From Neobacillus pocheonensis (GTDB lineage Bacteria; Bacillota; Bacilli; Bacillales; Cytobacillaceae), in the NCBI GenBank assembly GCA_023702235.1, contig JAMQCR010000002.1, positions 310,001-374,000 of the forward strand: DNA of 64,000 nt, in the 5' to 3' direction. This document shows positions 35,025-43,663 of this stretch, one piece after another. The notes under the pieces are model-generated. The model was given only the letters and a program-made list of their open reading frames with translations. It made no database searches and had not been told where the DNA came from. Position 1 is the first letter of the stretch. Each line of letters begins with the position of its first letter. The position numbers were made by a program, and so were the translations under genes.

Positions 35025-37466
35025 TCACTCGTAGTACATGGGAAAATCTGGTCGGTTATGGCTACTCGCCCCATCGGCGAAAATTTCCACTGAAGACCAA
35101 TCCACATAGATCTGCAGTGATACTTTTCCATCGCGAACGGGTACCGCTACCCGTTCGACGCTAGGGAAGGATGCGTTAAAGCTCACGTCTCCTGATTGTG
35201 TACGGTCCAGATAGAGTTGCCCGTTAGCTACGTCGTAGCCGATCACAGTTCGATCAATTTTTCCGGTACGAACATTCACCCCGAAACTTTTGGCTGTGTT
35301 AGGCTTGAACGTGACGTCCAAGCGGTAAGCTTTGCCCAAGGCCTTGGGGTCGAGGGCAGTTTCGCCTTCTGCAAGAGTTACGAGTTTGAGCTGGTATTGA
35401 TCTTGTGCCAGATCCGCAGCCTGTTGAACGGGAGACTGGATGATCTGGGGCGTACCGTCAATGGTCTGCAGCTTCAATTCTCGGGGAAGAGACTGCGCGC
35501 CCCGCCAGGGCGAAGTCGTGATGTCATTAGCATAGTTCCAATTGTTCATCCATCCGATCATAATCCGATGGTCTTCGGGGGCGTCGTTATAGGTGACCGC
35601 CGCATAAAAGTCTTGACCGTGGTCAATCCAATGAGCCCGCTGGAGAGCGTTGGTAGCGGGAGCAGCGGCCAGGGTGAACTGGTCAGCAAGTATGTGCCCC
35701 CAGCCCCCCGTGTTCCGATCAACGATCTGAATTTGAGCCTGCTTCCCCTGTAGATCACTCAAATCCCAGGATGCCCAGTCCAACGTGGCGCTGTCGTTTC
35801 CGGTTGCGGTGCGGACAACCTGCCCGTTCACCAAAAGGTTGACGGCGGTTTCCGTATCCCAGGCCGCCTTCACATCGGAGAATACGATGTTATCTATCAT
35901 GAGATGACCCCAGCCGCTGCTTCCATCGTTTTGATCAACGATCTGTAATGTGGCCTGCTTGCCATAATACTTCGTAACGTCGAATGCTTCCCAGTCGAGA
36001 TTCGCACTGTTGTTACCAGTGGCGCTAGCAACAACACTTCCATCGATAACTAGATTGAGAACCGTTGGGTAGCCAGACGAGATAGGATGGTTTCCACCGG
36101 CAATAAGGAAATCGATGTAATCGGAGTTAATGGTGAACGTCGGAGACGTCACGGTACCTTCGGCACCATCACAGCTGGCGGTTTGGCAGGTGTCCAAAAC
36201 CTGACTTCCCAACTGACCACTCAAATTTCCCCTGGTCGGTACGATTCCGGCGAAATCACCGGTCCCTGTCCAGCCGGGCAGGCTGGTTCCTTCAAAGTCT
36301 TCAAAGACCTGTCCAGAAGGTGGATCCGTCGAGGCACCATCCATATGGGGATGGTTACCGCCAGCAATAAGAAAATTCAGGTAATTTTGGTTGATTGTAA
36401 ATACCGGCGATGTTAGGCTGCCTACCTCGCTGTCGCTGCCGTGGAAGCTATCCACGAAACCGTGTCCGAGGTATCCTGTCGGACCGGGTTCGTCCTTGAC
36501 GGGACCATTGCCGAAAGCCGTTCCTGTTGTTGACCACAAACCGTAGTCCGGACCCTCAAAATCGTTAAGAACGGTACCGGTCGGCGGAGTATACACCGGT
36601 TCACCATCAGTGAATTTGGTTCCGTTAAAGTTCCCGACGAAATACTGGGCTTTCCCGGCGACATTGACCGTCAGCACCCATTTAATGTCCTGGTTGTTGT
36701 CGTCCAAATACATGGGAAATAGGTCCGGGCACTCCCAGACGGCGCTAGTGACTCCTGCGGGACCGAACTCGCTGAGCAATGACCAGCTTTTCAGGTTCGG
36801 CGAGGAGTAAATAGCCACCTTATGCTGCTCCGACAAGGCCACTACCATACGCCAGCTTTTTGTAGGTTCGTACCAGAAGATCTTGGGATCCCGAAAATTG
36901 TGGGATCCGATGTTAAGCACCGGATTTCCGGTGTACTTCGTCCACGTTGTACCGCCGTCGTTGCTGTAGGCCAAAGCTTGCTGCTGAATTCCGCTCGCCT
37001 TTTGGGCGCCAGTGTAAACGGCGACCAACGGAGGATTACTGGGAGTTCCCAATCCGCTCGAATTAGTCTTATCGAATACGACACTGCCCGACCAAACTTC
37101 TTCATAGGCATCTACCGGGATAGCCACTGGAAGCTCCGTCCAATGCATGAGATCCTTGCTGATAGCATGTCCCCACGAAGCGTTCCCTCCCGTCATTCCG
37201 TCTTTGTTATATTGGTAGAACAGGTGATACTCTCCATTGTAATAGATCAGTCCGTTGGGATCATTCATCCAGTTTTGGGCAGGCGAATAGTGAAACTGGG
37301 GTCGATAGGGTTCCTGGTAGGTGTTCTGGTCTCCCGCGGGTATTCCGCCAGCGTACGCCAAGGACGAAAAACCAGCCACCAGGGCAATCAACCCGACTGC
37401 AACCCCAAGCAAGCGACGCTTACGGGGCGATATTTTGAATGATATCAATGTTTTAAATGATATCAC
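35025..37466 (-). CDS. sacC: secreted GH32 levanase/exo-fructanase SacC, GC-rich, frameshifted at the C-terminus
   Basis: This enzyme of about 810 residues would release fructose from levan or inulin outside the cell. A signal peptide (KRRLLGVAVGLIALVAGFSS, ending LAYAG) precedes the GH32 domain with NWMNDPNG (nucleophile Asp), NFRDPKIF and WECPDLF. About 270 residues of beta-sandwich repeats (SPxFTIN, FLIAGGNHP, WGHLMIDNI) are inserted before the HWIDHGQDFYA segment. A GTG start at 37466 fits GGGAGG; an upstream ATG overlaps that site. One G missing near 35069 alters the end; the other frame continues GRVAITDQIFP to 34940. The gene is clearly richer in GC than its surroundings. Confidence 0.87.
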   Translation of the reverse strand: MISFKTLISFKISPRKRRLLGVAVGLIALVAGFSSLAYAGGIPAGDQNTYQEPYRPQFHYSPAQNWMNDPNGLIYYNGEYHLFYQYNKDGMTGGNASWGHAISKDLMHWTELPVAIPVDAYEEVWSGSVVFDKTNSSGLGTPSNPPLVAVYTGAQKASGIQQQALAYSNDGGTTWTKYTGNPVLNIGSHNFRDPKIFWYEPTKSWRMVVALSEQHKVAIYSSPNLKSWSLLSEFGPAGVTSAVWECPDLFPMYLDDNNQDIKWVLTVNVAGKAQYFVGNFNGTKFTDGEPVYTPPTGTVLNDFEGPDYGLWSTTGTAFGNGPVKDEPGPTGYLGHGFVDSFHGSDSEVGSLTSPVFTINQNYLNFLIAGGNHPHMDGASTDPPSGQVFEDFEGTSLPGWTGTGDFAGIVPTRGNLSGQLGSQVLDTCQTASCDGAEGTVTSPTFTINSDYIDFLIAGGNHPISSGYPTVLNLVIDGSVVASATGNNSANLDWEAFDVTKYYGKQATLQIVDQNDGSSGWGHLMIDNIVFSDVKAAWDTETAVNLLVNGQVVRTATGNDSATLDWASWDLSDLQGKQAQIQIVDRNTGGWGHILADQFTLAAAPATNALQRAHWIDHGQDFYAAVTYNDAPEDHRIMIGWMNNWNYANDITTSPWRGAQSLPRELKLQTIDGTPQIIQSPVQQAADLAQDQYQLKLVTLAEGETALDPKALGKAYRLDVTFKPNTAKSFGVNVRTGKIDRTVIGYDVANGQLYLDRTQSGDVSFNASFPSVERVAVPVRDGKVSLQIYVDWSSVEIFADGASSHNRPDFPMYYE

Positions 37467-37529
37467 GATAATGCCTCCCATCGTTTGTTAAAAAATGCGT
37501 TGATCGATTCTTGCTTTAATACATTCAAT

Positions 37530-37660
37530 ATATTCCATTTAGATCGTTCATCCAGTTGCTTCCGTGATAGAATTGGTTTCGAAACTCCCCTAAATAATAT
37601 CCCGATTCATTCGCAAACGCAGGAACCACTGATCATAAAGTTAAAGATATATGTTCAGAA
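37530..37660 (-). pseudogene. 5' relic of the native sacC
   Basis: Just upstream of the GC-rich sacC, the minus strand encodes VPAFANESGYYLGEF followed by RNQFYHGSNWMNDLNG, the end of a signal peptide plus the start of a GH32 domain. The frame stops directly afterwards (GIY then TAA). The layout matches the first 50 residues of Bacillus SacC, so this is the remains of the original fifth gene of the lev operon, replaced by the foreign gene. Confidence 0.6.
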
Positions 37661-37722
37661 TTTGTTGTACAGGATCACCATTAGCTAATTAAAGCGAGCA
37701 TCCATGATAGAATAATTGTTTA

Positions 37723-38550
37723 CTATCCTAAAAAACCAGTCCAATAGCCTAGGATACCTATTACAAAAATTCCTAATATGATAAGAAGAGGATTTGCACC
37801 TTTACGTAGCATCCATGCAACCAATAATGTCAACCCTAAGGGTAATAAACCAGGTAAAATGCTATCCAATACATTTTGTACAGTTTGAACATTCACTTTT
37901 CCAGCATCATCTTTAATTCTCGAAACAACGATTGGGATATTAATATGTGTCCACTTGGACACAAGTGCTCCCATAACAAACAACCCGAGAATGGTAGCTC
38001 CTTCTGTAAGCTTTAAAATGCGATTACCAACTAGATCTTTTAAAATTTCCATTCCTTTGACATAGCCATACTTTAATCCATAATATTTGGTGCTTAATCT
38101 TATTGCATTGATCAATAAAAAGAATAACAGCGGTCCAGCAAGGTTCCCTCCTAATGCCAATGATGCCCCCAAAGCTGCTAAAACTGGACGCAATGTACCC
38201 CAGAATATTGGATCGCCTACACCCGCTAATGGGCCCATTAACCCGATTTTCATTCCACTTATTGCTTTTGCATTAATTCCCTTGTTATTCGCCATTTGTT
38301 CTTCCATTGCAGCTGTTACACCAAAAATTGGTGCTGTAAGCCACGGATGTGTATTGAACCATTCCAAGTGGCGTTTCAATGCTTCGTTTCTTTCCACTCC
38401 TGGACCATACAATTTTTTAATTGCCGGTATCATAACAAAACAATATCCCATCGCTTGTACACGTTCGAAATTAAAAGAGCCAAGTAAAAAGTTAGATCGA
38501 ATAAACATGCTAAATATATCTTTTTTCGTTAATTTTTTTTCTGTTTCCAT
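37723..38550 (-). CDS. levG: fructose PTS component EIID (LevG)
   Basis: This 275-residue membrane subunit belongs to the mannose-type PTS (PTS-EIID-Man). It shows the N-terminal SNFLLGSFNFERVQAMGYCF motif, EEQMANNKG, GPLAGVGDPIFWGTLRP and C-terminal helices. With EIIC it forms the channel for fructose from levan. A GGAGGG site precedes the start. It follows levF by 28 bases. A 60-base piece of this gene is copied at 41419-41478. Confidence 0.93.
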   Translation of the reverse strand: METEKKLTKKDIFSMFIRSNFLLGSFNFERVQAMGYCFVMIPAIKKLYGPGVERNEALKRHLEWFNTHPWLTAPIFGVTAAMEEQMANNKGINAKAISGMKIGLMGPLAGVGDPIFWGTLRPVLAALGASLALGGNLAGPLLFFLLINAIRLSTKYYGLKYGYVKGMEILKDLVGNRILKLTEGATILGLFVMGALVSKWTHINIPIVVSRIKDDAGKVNVQTVQNVLDSILPGLLPLGLTLLVAWMLRKGANPLLIILGIFVIGILGYWTGFLG

Positions 38551-38578
38551 TTATAAGTTCCCTCCTTAATGTTTTACT

Positions 38579-39378
38579 TTAGGCATCGAGATCATCATCA
38601 TCGTAGACAGTTGTATACCCTGCAGCTACTTGAGCTGCTGCAGGTTGCAGATTATTCTTTTGCATGACCTGTTGATATAATAAAGCAAGGCAGAGTCCAA
38701 GAGCACCAAAGCCCACTAAGTTGAAGTTTGTAAACGCCGCTAATAAAAATCCAATATAGAAGAAAGGTTTCAAGTGAGGAATGTTCATCATATTAATAAC
38801 CATTGCATAACCTACAACAACGATGATTCCACCACCTAATTGCAACCCTTTTGTAATGACTTCCGGAATATGGCCAAGAAGGTTTGAACTGCACTAACGC
38901 TAATTAATGCAACAATTAATGTTGGTATCATAACCCGCAGAGCCTGAAAAGCCATGGCAGTAATATGCATAATTTCAATTCCTTTAAAATTGCCTTCCTG
39001 AGCATATTTGTCAGCACGGTGAATTAAAAATACAGTTAGAGTACGAACTAAAATAGTTAATGCCTGACCTGCTGCAGCTAACGCAATAGCCACAGCTATT
39101 CCTTCACCAATTCCTTGATGAGCAGTGATGACCAAGATCGTTGAAATAACAGAAGCGATGGCTGTATCCGGTGCCATTGCAAGTCCTACGTTCATCCAGC
39201 CCAATGCCATCATTTCAAGGGTACCACCTAAAATAATTCCTGTTTTTAAATCTCCAAGGACCATCCCTACCAATGTACAGGCAATAAGCGGACGGTGGGT
39301 TTGCCCCTCATCCAATACACTTCCTATCCCTGTAATAGCAGCAATAATTAATAATAGAATAATTTGTATTGAAGACAT
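38579..39378 (-). pseudogene. levF: fructose PTS component EIIC (LevF), frameshifted
   Basis: The gene starts at 39378 (MSSIQIILLLIIAAITGIGS) with GGAGGTG 6 bases upstream. It contains the EIIC-Man motifs DEGQTHRPLIACTLVGMVLG, GGTLEMMALGWMNVG and PDTAIAS. Near 38878 one G is missing: the first frame ends in IFRKSLQKGCN, while the correct continuation GHIPEVITKGLQLGGGI reads on to 38579. Restored, it has about 265 residues and 6-7 membrane helices, the normal length. If the shift is real, fructose uptake by this system is lost. Confidence 0.85.
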
Positions 39379-39405
39379 GAATTTCACCTCCCTGTATTAT
39401 TTAAT

Positions 39406-39900
39406 TTAATTTAATTTCATTTCATTTCTTAATAGTTGAATAAAATCTTCACTTGAATCTGAAGGCAATTGCCGCAATTCAAGTTTCACGCCTAATTGAT
39501 TTAATTTTTCAAAAGCACTAATGTCTTTTTCCGTAACACTTACAGATTTTGTTATTTGCTTCCGATCATTTGCAAAACGCATACCACCTACATTTACGGT
39601 TTTAATGGGTACACCTGCTTCAATAAGTGAAACGATATCAGATGGATTTTCAAAAAGCAGCATTGCTGTTGTGTCATTATACCGTAGACTGTGAAACGCT
39701 TTTTCCATCTTGGAAATAGAGACAGCGCTAGCCTTAACATTTGAAGGAGCAACAGAAAGAATCAGTGTTTTTCTCATTTCATCTGCGGCTACTTCATCAG
39801 AAACGATGATAATTCTATCTGCTTCGTTAACCTTAATCCACCTTGTTAATACTTGACCATGTATAAAGCGATCATCAATTCTTGATAATACAATTTTCAT
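39406..39900 (-). CDS. levE: fructose PTS component EIIB (LevE)
   Basis: This 164-residue cytoplasmic phosphocarrier is of the mannose-type EIIB family. The phosphorylatable histidine is H14 (DDRFIHGQVLTRW). VSDEVAADEMRK and VNVGGMRF are family landmarks. Its ATG overlaps the levD stop by 4 bases (ATGA), indicating translational coupling. It passes phosphate from LevD to fructose during import. Confidence 0.95.
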   Translation of the reverse strand: MKIVLSRIDDRFIHGQVLTRWIKVNEADRIIIVSDEVAADEMRKTLILSVAPSNVKASAVSISKMEKAFHSLRYNDTTAMLLFENPSDIVSLIEAGVPIKTVNVGGMRFANDRKQITKSVSVTEKDISAFEKLNQLGVKLELRQLPSDSSEDFIQLLRNEMKLN

Positions 39901-40337
39901 AGTAAATCTCCCTCCAGTACTTGGTTACTTTCTTTGATTTTTTCCAAATGTTCACTGCATACTTGGAAGCCTTCTTCATTTACCTTTTTTAATTTGTTTA
40001 ACATTTCTTTTAGTGGTACATATTCCCTCATGCTTAATACTTCTAATAGAATTGGCAGATTCACTCCTGAAGCCATATCTATCCTTTGATTGTGGACGAT
40101 ATATGGAGCAGCTGCGTTATAAGGGGTTCCCCCAAAAATATCAACCAAAAAAAGAACTTCATTTTCTTCGGGAATGCCTTCTAGCACCTGTTTGTATTTT
40201 TCTTGAAGTGTTTGAGTTCCTTCGCCTTTTAAAAAAGGCACCGCAATCAGGTTATCTTGATCCCCGAATATCATTCCTGAAGACCCTTTTAATGCTGTGG
40301 CAAAATCTCCATGGCCACTAATAATTACTGAAATCAT
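39897..40337 (-). CDS. levD: fructose PTS component EIIA (LevD)
   Basis: This 146-residue EIIA of the mannose type accepts phosphate from HPr at H9 (SGHGDFA). Further landmarks are LFLVDIFGGTPYNAA and SGVNLPILLE. It is the first gene of levDEFG-sacC, with a GAGAGGAG site. The operon is preceded by a clear sigma-54 promoter, a cre-like site and a dyad at the position of the LevR activator site. In B. subtilis, LevD and LevE also phosphorylate LevR and so close a regulatory loop. Confidence 0.95.
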   Translation of the reverse strand: MISVIISGHGDFATALKGSSGMIFGDQDNLIAVPFLKGEGTQTLQEKYKQVLEGIPEENEVLFLVDIFGGTPYNAAAPYIVHNQRIDMASGVNLPILLEVLSMREYVPLKEMLNKLKKVNEEGFQVCSEHLEKIKESNQVLEGDLL

Positions 40338-40380
40338 ATGTGTTTGCTCCTCTCATTTAATGTCTTACACTTTTTAATAA

Positions 40381-40396
40381 TGCAAGTTCCGTGCCA
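40381..40396 (-). promoter_or_regulatory. sigma-54 (SigL) -24/-12 promoter of the lev operon
   Basis: On the minus strand TGGCACGGAACTTGCA matches the sigma-54 consensus TGGCAC-N5-TTGCA exactly. It lies 44-59 bases upstream of the levD start, which places transcription start near 40370. Confidence 0.9.
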
Positions 40397-40405
40397 AAAA
40401 GGAGT

Positions 40406-40419
40406 ATTAAACGCTTTCA
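40406..40419 (-). promoter_or_regulatory. cre-like CcpA site
   Basis: TGAAAGCGTTTAAT on the minus strand resembles the CcpA box (TGNAANCGNWNNCW) apart from the last positions. It lies at about -36 to -49 from the predicted start, the same place as the cre of the B. subtilis lev operon. Confidence 0.6.
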
Positions 40420-40466
40420 TTGATTTTCCAACTGCTTATTTTTATTTTTTAAAACACATTTACCCC

Positions 40467-40519
40467 AAAAAACAAACCTGTTTTAAAATAGGCATCCTTT
40501 TAATACAGGTTTGTTTTTT
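40467..40519 (-). promoter_or_regulatory. dyad at the LevR upstream activating site position
   Basis: Inverted arms of 15 bases (AAAAAACAAACCTGT and ACAGGTTTGTTTTTT) flank 23 bases. The centre is about 123 bases upstream of the predicted start, close to the -125 dyad bound by LevR in B. subtilis. It could also act as a terminator on the plus strand, but no gene precedes it there. Confidence 0.5.
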
Positions 40520-40724
40520 CACTTGAGAAGCAGCAAGATATAATTGTGACTTCAATGATGGGATACCCCCAACTTTTGTACATAACATAAAAATAGCAGT
40601 ATCTGTATGTTAAAAAGTTTGGGAGGGAAAATTGTCGGAACTTAAATTCCCTCATAAAGCTTCCCAAATTGTATTTTCAATTGTTCTTTAATTTCTTTAT
40701 TTTCCTTTTCTAAATCAATCCTGT

Positions 40725-41002
40725 TCTACCATATTATTGAGATATTTCACTTCTTATTTGTATACCTTCAGGCATACGCTTCCCTTCTTTTAATTTTTGA
40801 TCTCTACAGGATAGGATGGGTTTTTGCCCGCTGTTATGACATGAGGTTTACAAACATGGGAAGCAGCAAAGGCTTTCTTGAAAAAGCGCTTGGCTGCATG
40901 TTTATCTCTTGATTCACTTAGATAAAAATCAATGGTATTCCCTTCTGAATCAATAACACGATATAAATACATCCACTTACAAGTGTGTTGAATTTTTTGC
41001 AC
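40725..41002 (-). pseudogene. IS6-family transposase fragment
   Basis: A 70-codon frame gives KWMYLYRVIDSEGNTIDFYL, then SESRDKHAAKRFFKKAFA, the central DDE region of IS6/IS240-type transposases. Beyond its stop the other frames continue with KRMPEGIQIR and EVKYLNNMVEQ, also family-typical. The N-terminal HTH and C-terminal end are missing. It is a dead remnant between the lev promoter and the chimeric fragment. Confidence 0.75.
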
Positions 41003-41023
41003 TAGAACTAATATACTAGTTTA

Positions 41024-41416
41024 GATATCCCTTATCATCTGTTTTTACCTATAAATGGAATGAAAATGTTTGATTTTAACATTTTTAAAGATAGATGTCA
41101 GAAAAAAGCGTTATTTCATTATCATTTGAATGAGGAAATATTTCACTTGAATAGGTTACATACATAACCATCATCAATAAATACTTCGATACTTGTTTTA
41201 ACAACTAGCACTTTTAAATGAACCTTCTTTTTGCTTGCATCAAATGGATCCTTACTCTCAACATATTTATTAGTCTTATCGGGTTGGTCTGTAAAACCTC
41301 TATTTACATAAGAAAAGTTATTCTTTACAAAAAGACCGACATCAATATGACGTTGTTTGTCCGTTGACTCACGAATTCTTAACCCTACATTCTTGTCATG
41401 TGACCAAGATATTTCA
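41024..41416 (-). pseudogene. duplicated 3' end of the levB endolevanase gene
   Basis: This segment copies the last 130 codons and 3' flank of levB (43640-44037) at about 93% identity. It contains SWSHDKNVGLRIRESTDKQR, VDVGLF-type and STEVFIDDGYV-type segments with a few substitutions, and frame damage near 41155 just after DDGYV. Its upstream edge is joined to a 60-base piece of levG. It has no start of its own and cannot make an enzyme. Confidence 0.75.
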
Positions 41417-41418
41417 GT

Positions 41419-41478
41419 ACCCAGAATATTAGATCGCCTACACCCGCTAATGGGCCCATTAACCCGATTTTCATTTCC
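41419..41478 (-). repeat. 60-bp copy of an internal levG segment
   Basis: These bases match 38197-38256 in the levG gene almost perfectly (one or two changes), in the same orientation. They are joined directly to the levB fragment, so this is a recombination scar between sequences 5 kb apart. Confidence 0.85.
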
Positions 41479-41695
41479 TATATAGGGGTTAATAGGAAAA
41501 TTCCCGAAAAAACGTTCATAAATCTTCACTTTTTTAACCTTGTTTTCTACTGGACCAATTTAACTGAAACGAAAATGAGTATGTTGTTTGTAAAACAGTA
41601 TGAGAAAAGGACAATGAACGCTGAGGAAAAGTTAGAAGAATTATCAGACTACATTGCTGCATAAAACTACTCCTTACTTTTAGCCCAAAAATTAT

Positions 41696-42265
41696 TTATT
41701 GGGGTTTTCCAAATTCATTAAACTGCCATATACGTAATTCTATTTTTCCTTTAATAGATTTTTCTGGAACAAATCCGAAATGACGACTATCTTTACTAAC
41801 CAATCTATTATCCCCTAATACAAATACATATCCATTTGGGACATGACTTTTATGAGTAATTTCCTCTAATGTAAAATCATTAGTCATTTTATCTGACACA
41901 GTAAGTGTTTTTTTATATTGATTTAAATAAGGTTCAAGATACTTTTTTCCATCAATATATAAGGTGTCATTTTTCATTTCAATTGTATCTCCAGGTAAAC
42001 CTATTACTCTTTTCACATAATTTTCATTTGAGTCTGGAGCTTTAAAAACAATTTCATCAAAACGATGAATGGGACTAACTTTACTTATTATCAGTCGGTT
42101 TCCATTTTGTAAATTTGGCATCATTGATTCTCCATTAACTACAACAACTTCAAATAAAAAGTTAGAAATCAACCACGTTAGTATTAATGCTAATGCAATA
42201 GTCTTTATCCATGATAAAATTTCTGATTTAGTTTTTGATTCTTTGCTAGTATTTACGTTGACCAC
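41696..42265 (-). CDS. sip: type I signal peptidase
   Basis: This 189-residue membrane protease removes signal peptides of secreted proteins. One N-terminal membrane helix (about 20-42) is followed by the catalytic box with Ser47 (NGESMMPNL), Lys85 (YVKRVIGLPGD) and the GDNR-VSKDSRHFG box. Length and single anchor are typical of Bacillus SipS-type enzymes. It starts with GTG after GGGAGTGG. It may serve the secreted fructan enzymes nearby, though that is inference. Confidence 0.93.
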   Translation of the reverse strand: MVNVNTSKESKTKSEILSWIKTIALALILTWLISNFLFEVVVVNGESMMPNLQNGNRLIISKVSPIHRFDEIVFKAPDSNENYVKRVIGLPGDTIEMKNDTLYIDGKKYLEPYLNQYKKTLTVSDKMTNDFTLEEITHKSHVPNGYVFVLGDNRLVSKDSRHFGFVPEKSIKGKIELRIWQFNEFGKPQ

Positions 42266-42333
42266 GGTAATTCCACTCCCTATGATATTTGACGTTTCCT
42301 TTCACAAATTGCATAAAAAAGGAGGAATGCTAG

Positions 42334-42618
42334 TTAAACTCTGATTGCGAAGTGGCTCTCAATTTCTTTTACTAGCAATTCTGCACCTTCCGAACTCAGC
42401 ACCAGTTTACCACCAGCAAGAGTTTTATTTTCTTTTGTCACTTCACCAGTTAAGGCGCAGCCTTTTTCAGAAGTATATTTTCGAAGAATGATCTTATCCT
42501 CATCGACAAAAATTTTTATTGGGTCCTTCACTTTGATATCCAATATTCTTCTTAAGTCGATTGGAATAACAATCCTTCCTAATTCATCAACTTTACGAAT
42601 AATCCTTATACTTTTCAT
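42334..42618 (-). CDS. AbrB-family transition-state regulator
   Basis: This protein of about 94 residues has the AbrB swapped-hairpin DNA-binding domain at its N-terminus (RKVDELGRIVIPIDLRRIL) and a C-terminal dimerisation part with CALTGEV and LAGGKLVLSSEGAELLVKEI. The start at 42618 fits a GGAGG site 8 bases upstream. AbrB-type proteins repress stationary-phase and exopolymer genes; here it lies near levan genes, but direct control cannot be read from sequence. Confidence 0.9.
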   Translation of the reverse strand: MKSIRIIRKVDELGRIVIPIDLRRILDIKVKDPIKIFVDEDKIILRKYTSEKGCALTGEVTKENKTLAGGKLVLSSEGAELLVKEIESHFAIRV

Positions 42619-42760
42619 TTTTTGAATCCTCCTCATATATATAGGGTTTCAGTCTTAACGTACGTTTTTTGTGATTTAAGCTTGGAACCCCTTAGAGTAT
42701 AAAAATGATTAAAAATTTTGTCGAATTTTGCTTAAAATATGTTTTTCGCGAAATCAACGC

Positions 42761-42835
42761 TCATCCGTGTACATAAAATGAATAGTTTTCCCCATCTTTT
42801 AAATCTTCCAGAAATTCTTTATAAGAATAGTCCAT
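42761..42835 (-). pseudogene. fragment of a paralog of the 77-aa acidic protein
   Basis: An ATG with AAGGAG upstream starts MDYSYKEFLEDLKDGENYSF then YVHG and a stop, only 24 codons. Its first 12 residues are identical to those of the gene ending at 42946. It looks like the remains of a tandem duplication. Confidence 0.55.
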
Positions 42836-42945
42836 TACATATATACTCCTTACAAACTTTTTAGAATTTATAGTTTAATATGATTTAACAGTCTATACTG
42901 TATTCACGTCAGGTTCCCATAACATCACATTATCGGTAGTTATCA

Positions 42946-43176
42946 CTAATAAACTATATTGATTTCAATTAGGTTCCATATCTCTAAAATAGATTTTCCA
43001 TCTAGTTTAACTTTTTCAAGTATATTTTCCTCATCACTGATCGTAATTTCACTTGAATCATCATAAAATCTCCAAAATCCCCAGCTGCTAATGTAATACT
43101 TATCACCTTTATAAGTAAACTCAACTTCTCTTCCCATATTTAAATCTTCAAGAAACTCTTTATAACTGTAATCCAT
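42946..43176 (-). CDS. small acidic protein (MDYSYKEFLEDL family), unknown function
   Basis: This protein of about 76 residues starts MDYSYKEFLEDLNMGREVEF, preferred over an earlier in-frame start because AAGGAG lies 11 bases upstream and the paralogous fragment starts at the same point. It contains TYKGDKYYISSWGFWRFYDD, a beta-hairpin-like core, and ends in helices. Such small cytoplasmic proteins are common in Bacillus accessory DNA, some as immunity proteins, but no partner toxin is visible. Confidence 0.55.
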   Translation of the reverse strand: MDYSYKEFLEDLNMGREVEFTYKGDKYYISSWGFWRFYDDSSEITISDEENILEKVKLDGKSILEIWNLIEINIVY

Positions 43177-43218
43177 AAATTTCGTACTCCTTATATCTTC
43201 AGTTAACATAAAATCCAA

Positions 43219-43530
43219 TTAATCTATCAAATATTCCGCTGCAAGTGATGAACTCAAATATCGTGCCATAGCGGTTTTATGAGTCCTTAACCCTAATTTT
43301 CGATAGAATTCTTTATTTCCTGTAGTTGCTGTTAAATGTACAAGTGAAGTGTCTTTTAACTGATCTAATAAGTGAGTAACAATAGTCTTACCTTTACCTA
43401 TCCTTGGAAATCCGGATGAATTGCTACATCATAGATAGCATCATAAAATTCCCTATCAGTTAACACTCGGCCACAACCGACAATTCGGTTATCTATATAT
43501 CCGATAGCGAGATAATATAAAACATAGATA
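43219..43530 (-). pseudogene. GNAT acetyltransferase fragment, frameshifted
   Basis: The minus strand reads YLAIGYIDNRIVGCGRVLTD, then AIYDVAIHPDFQG and a stop; one base later the frame resumes GKGKTIVTHLLDQLKDTSLV and ends KTAMARYLSSSLAAEYLID at 43219. This is the acetyl-CoA-binding core and C-terminus of a GNAT N-acetyltransferase. The N-terminal part is missing upstream. It is not functional. Confidence 0.7.
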
Positions 43531-43663
43531 GTGTAAACGCGGTCAGAGATAGCTTACTATTCGCTTAAGCTATAGATTTGTATAATTTCACTTGAAATAA
43601 TCCACCAACATTATCTGCCGATTTTGCTAATATACCTGGTTTAATATCCCTTACCGTCTGTTT

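Noticed and set aside
35196..37442. Several long plus-strand frames opposite sacC
   Set aside because: They are antisense shadows caused by the high GC content of the foreign sacC; none has a ribosome-binding site or recognisable domains.
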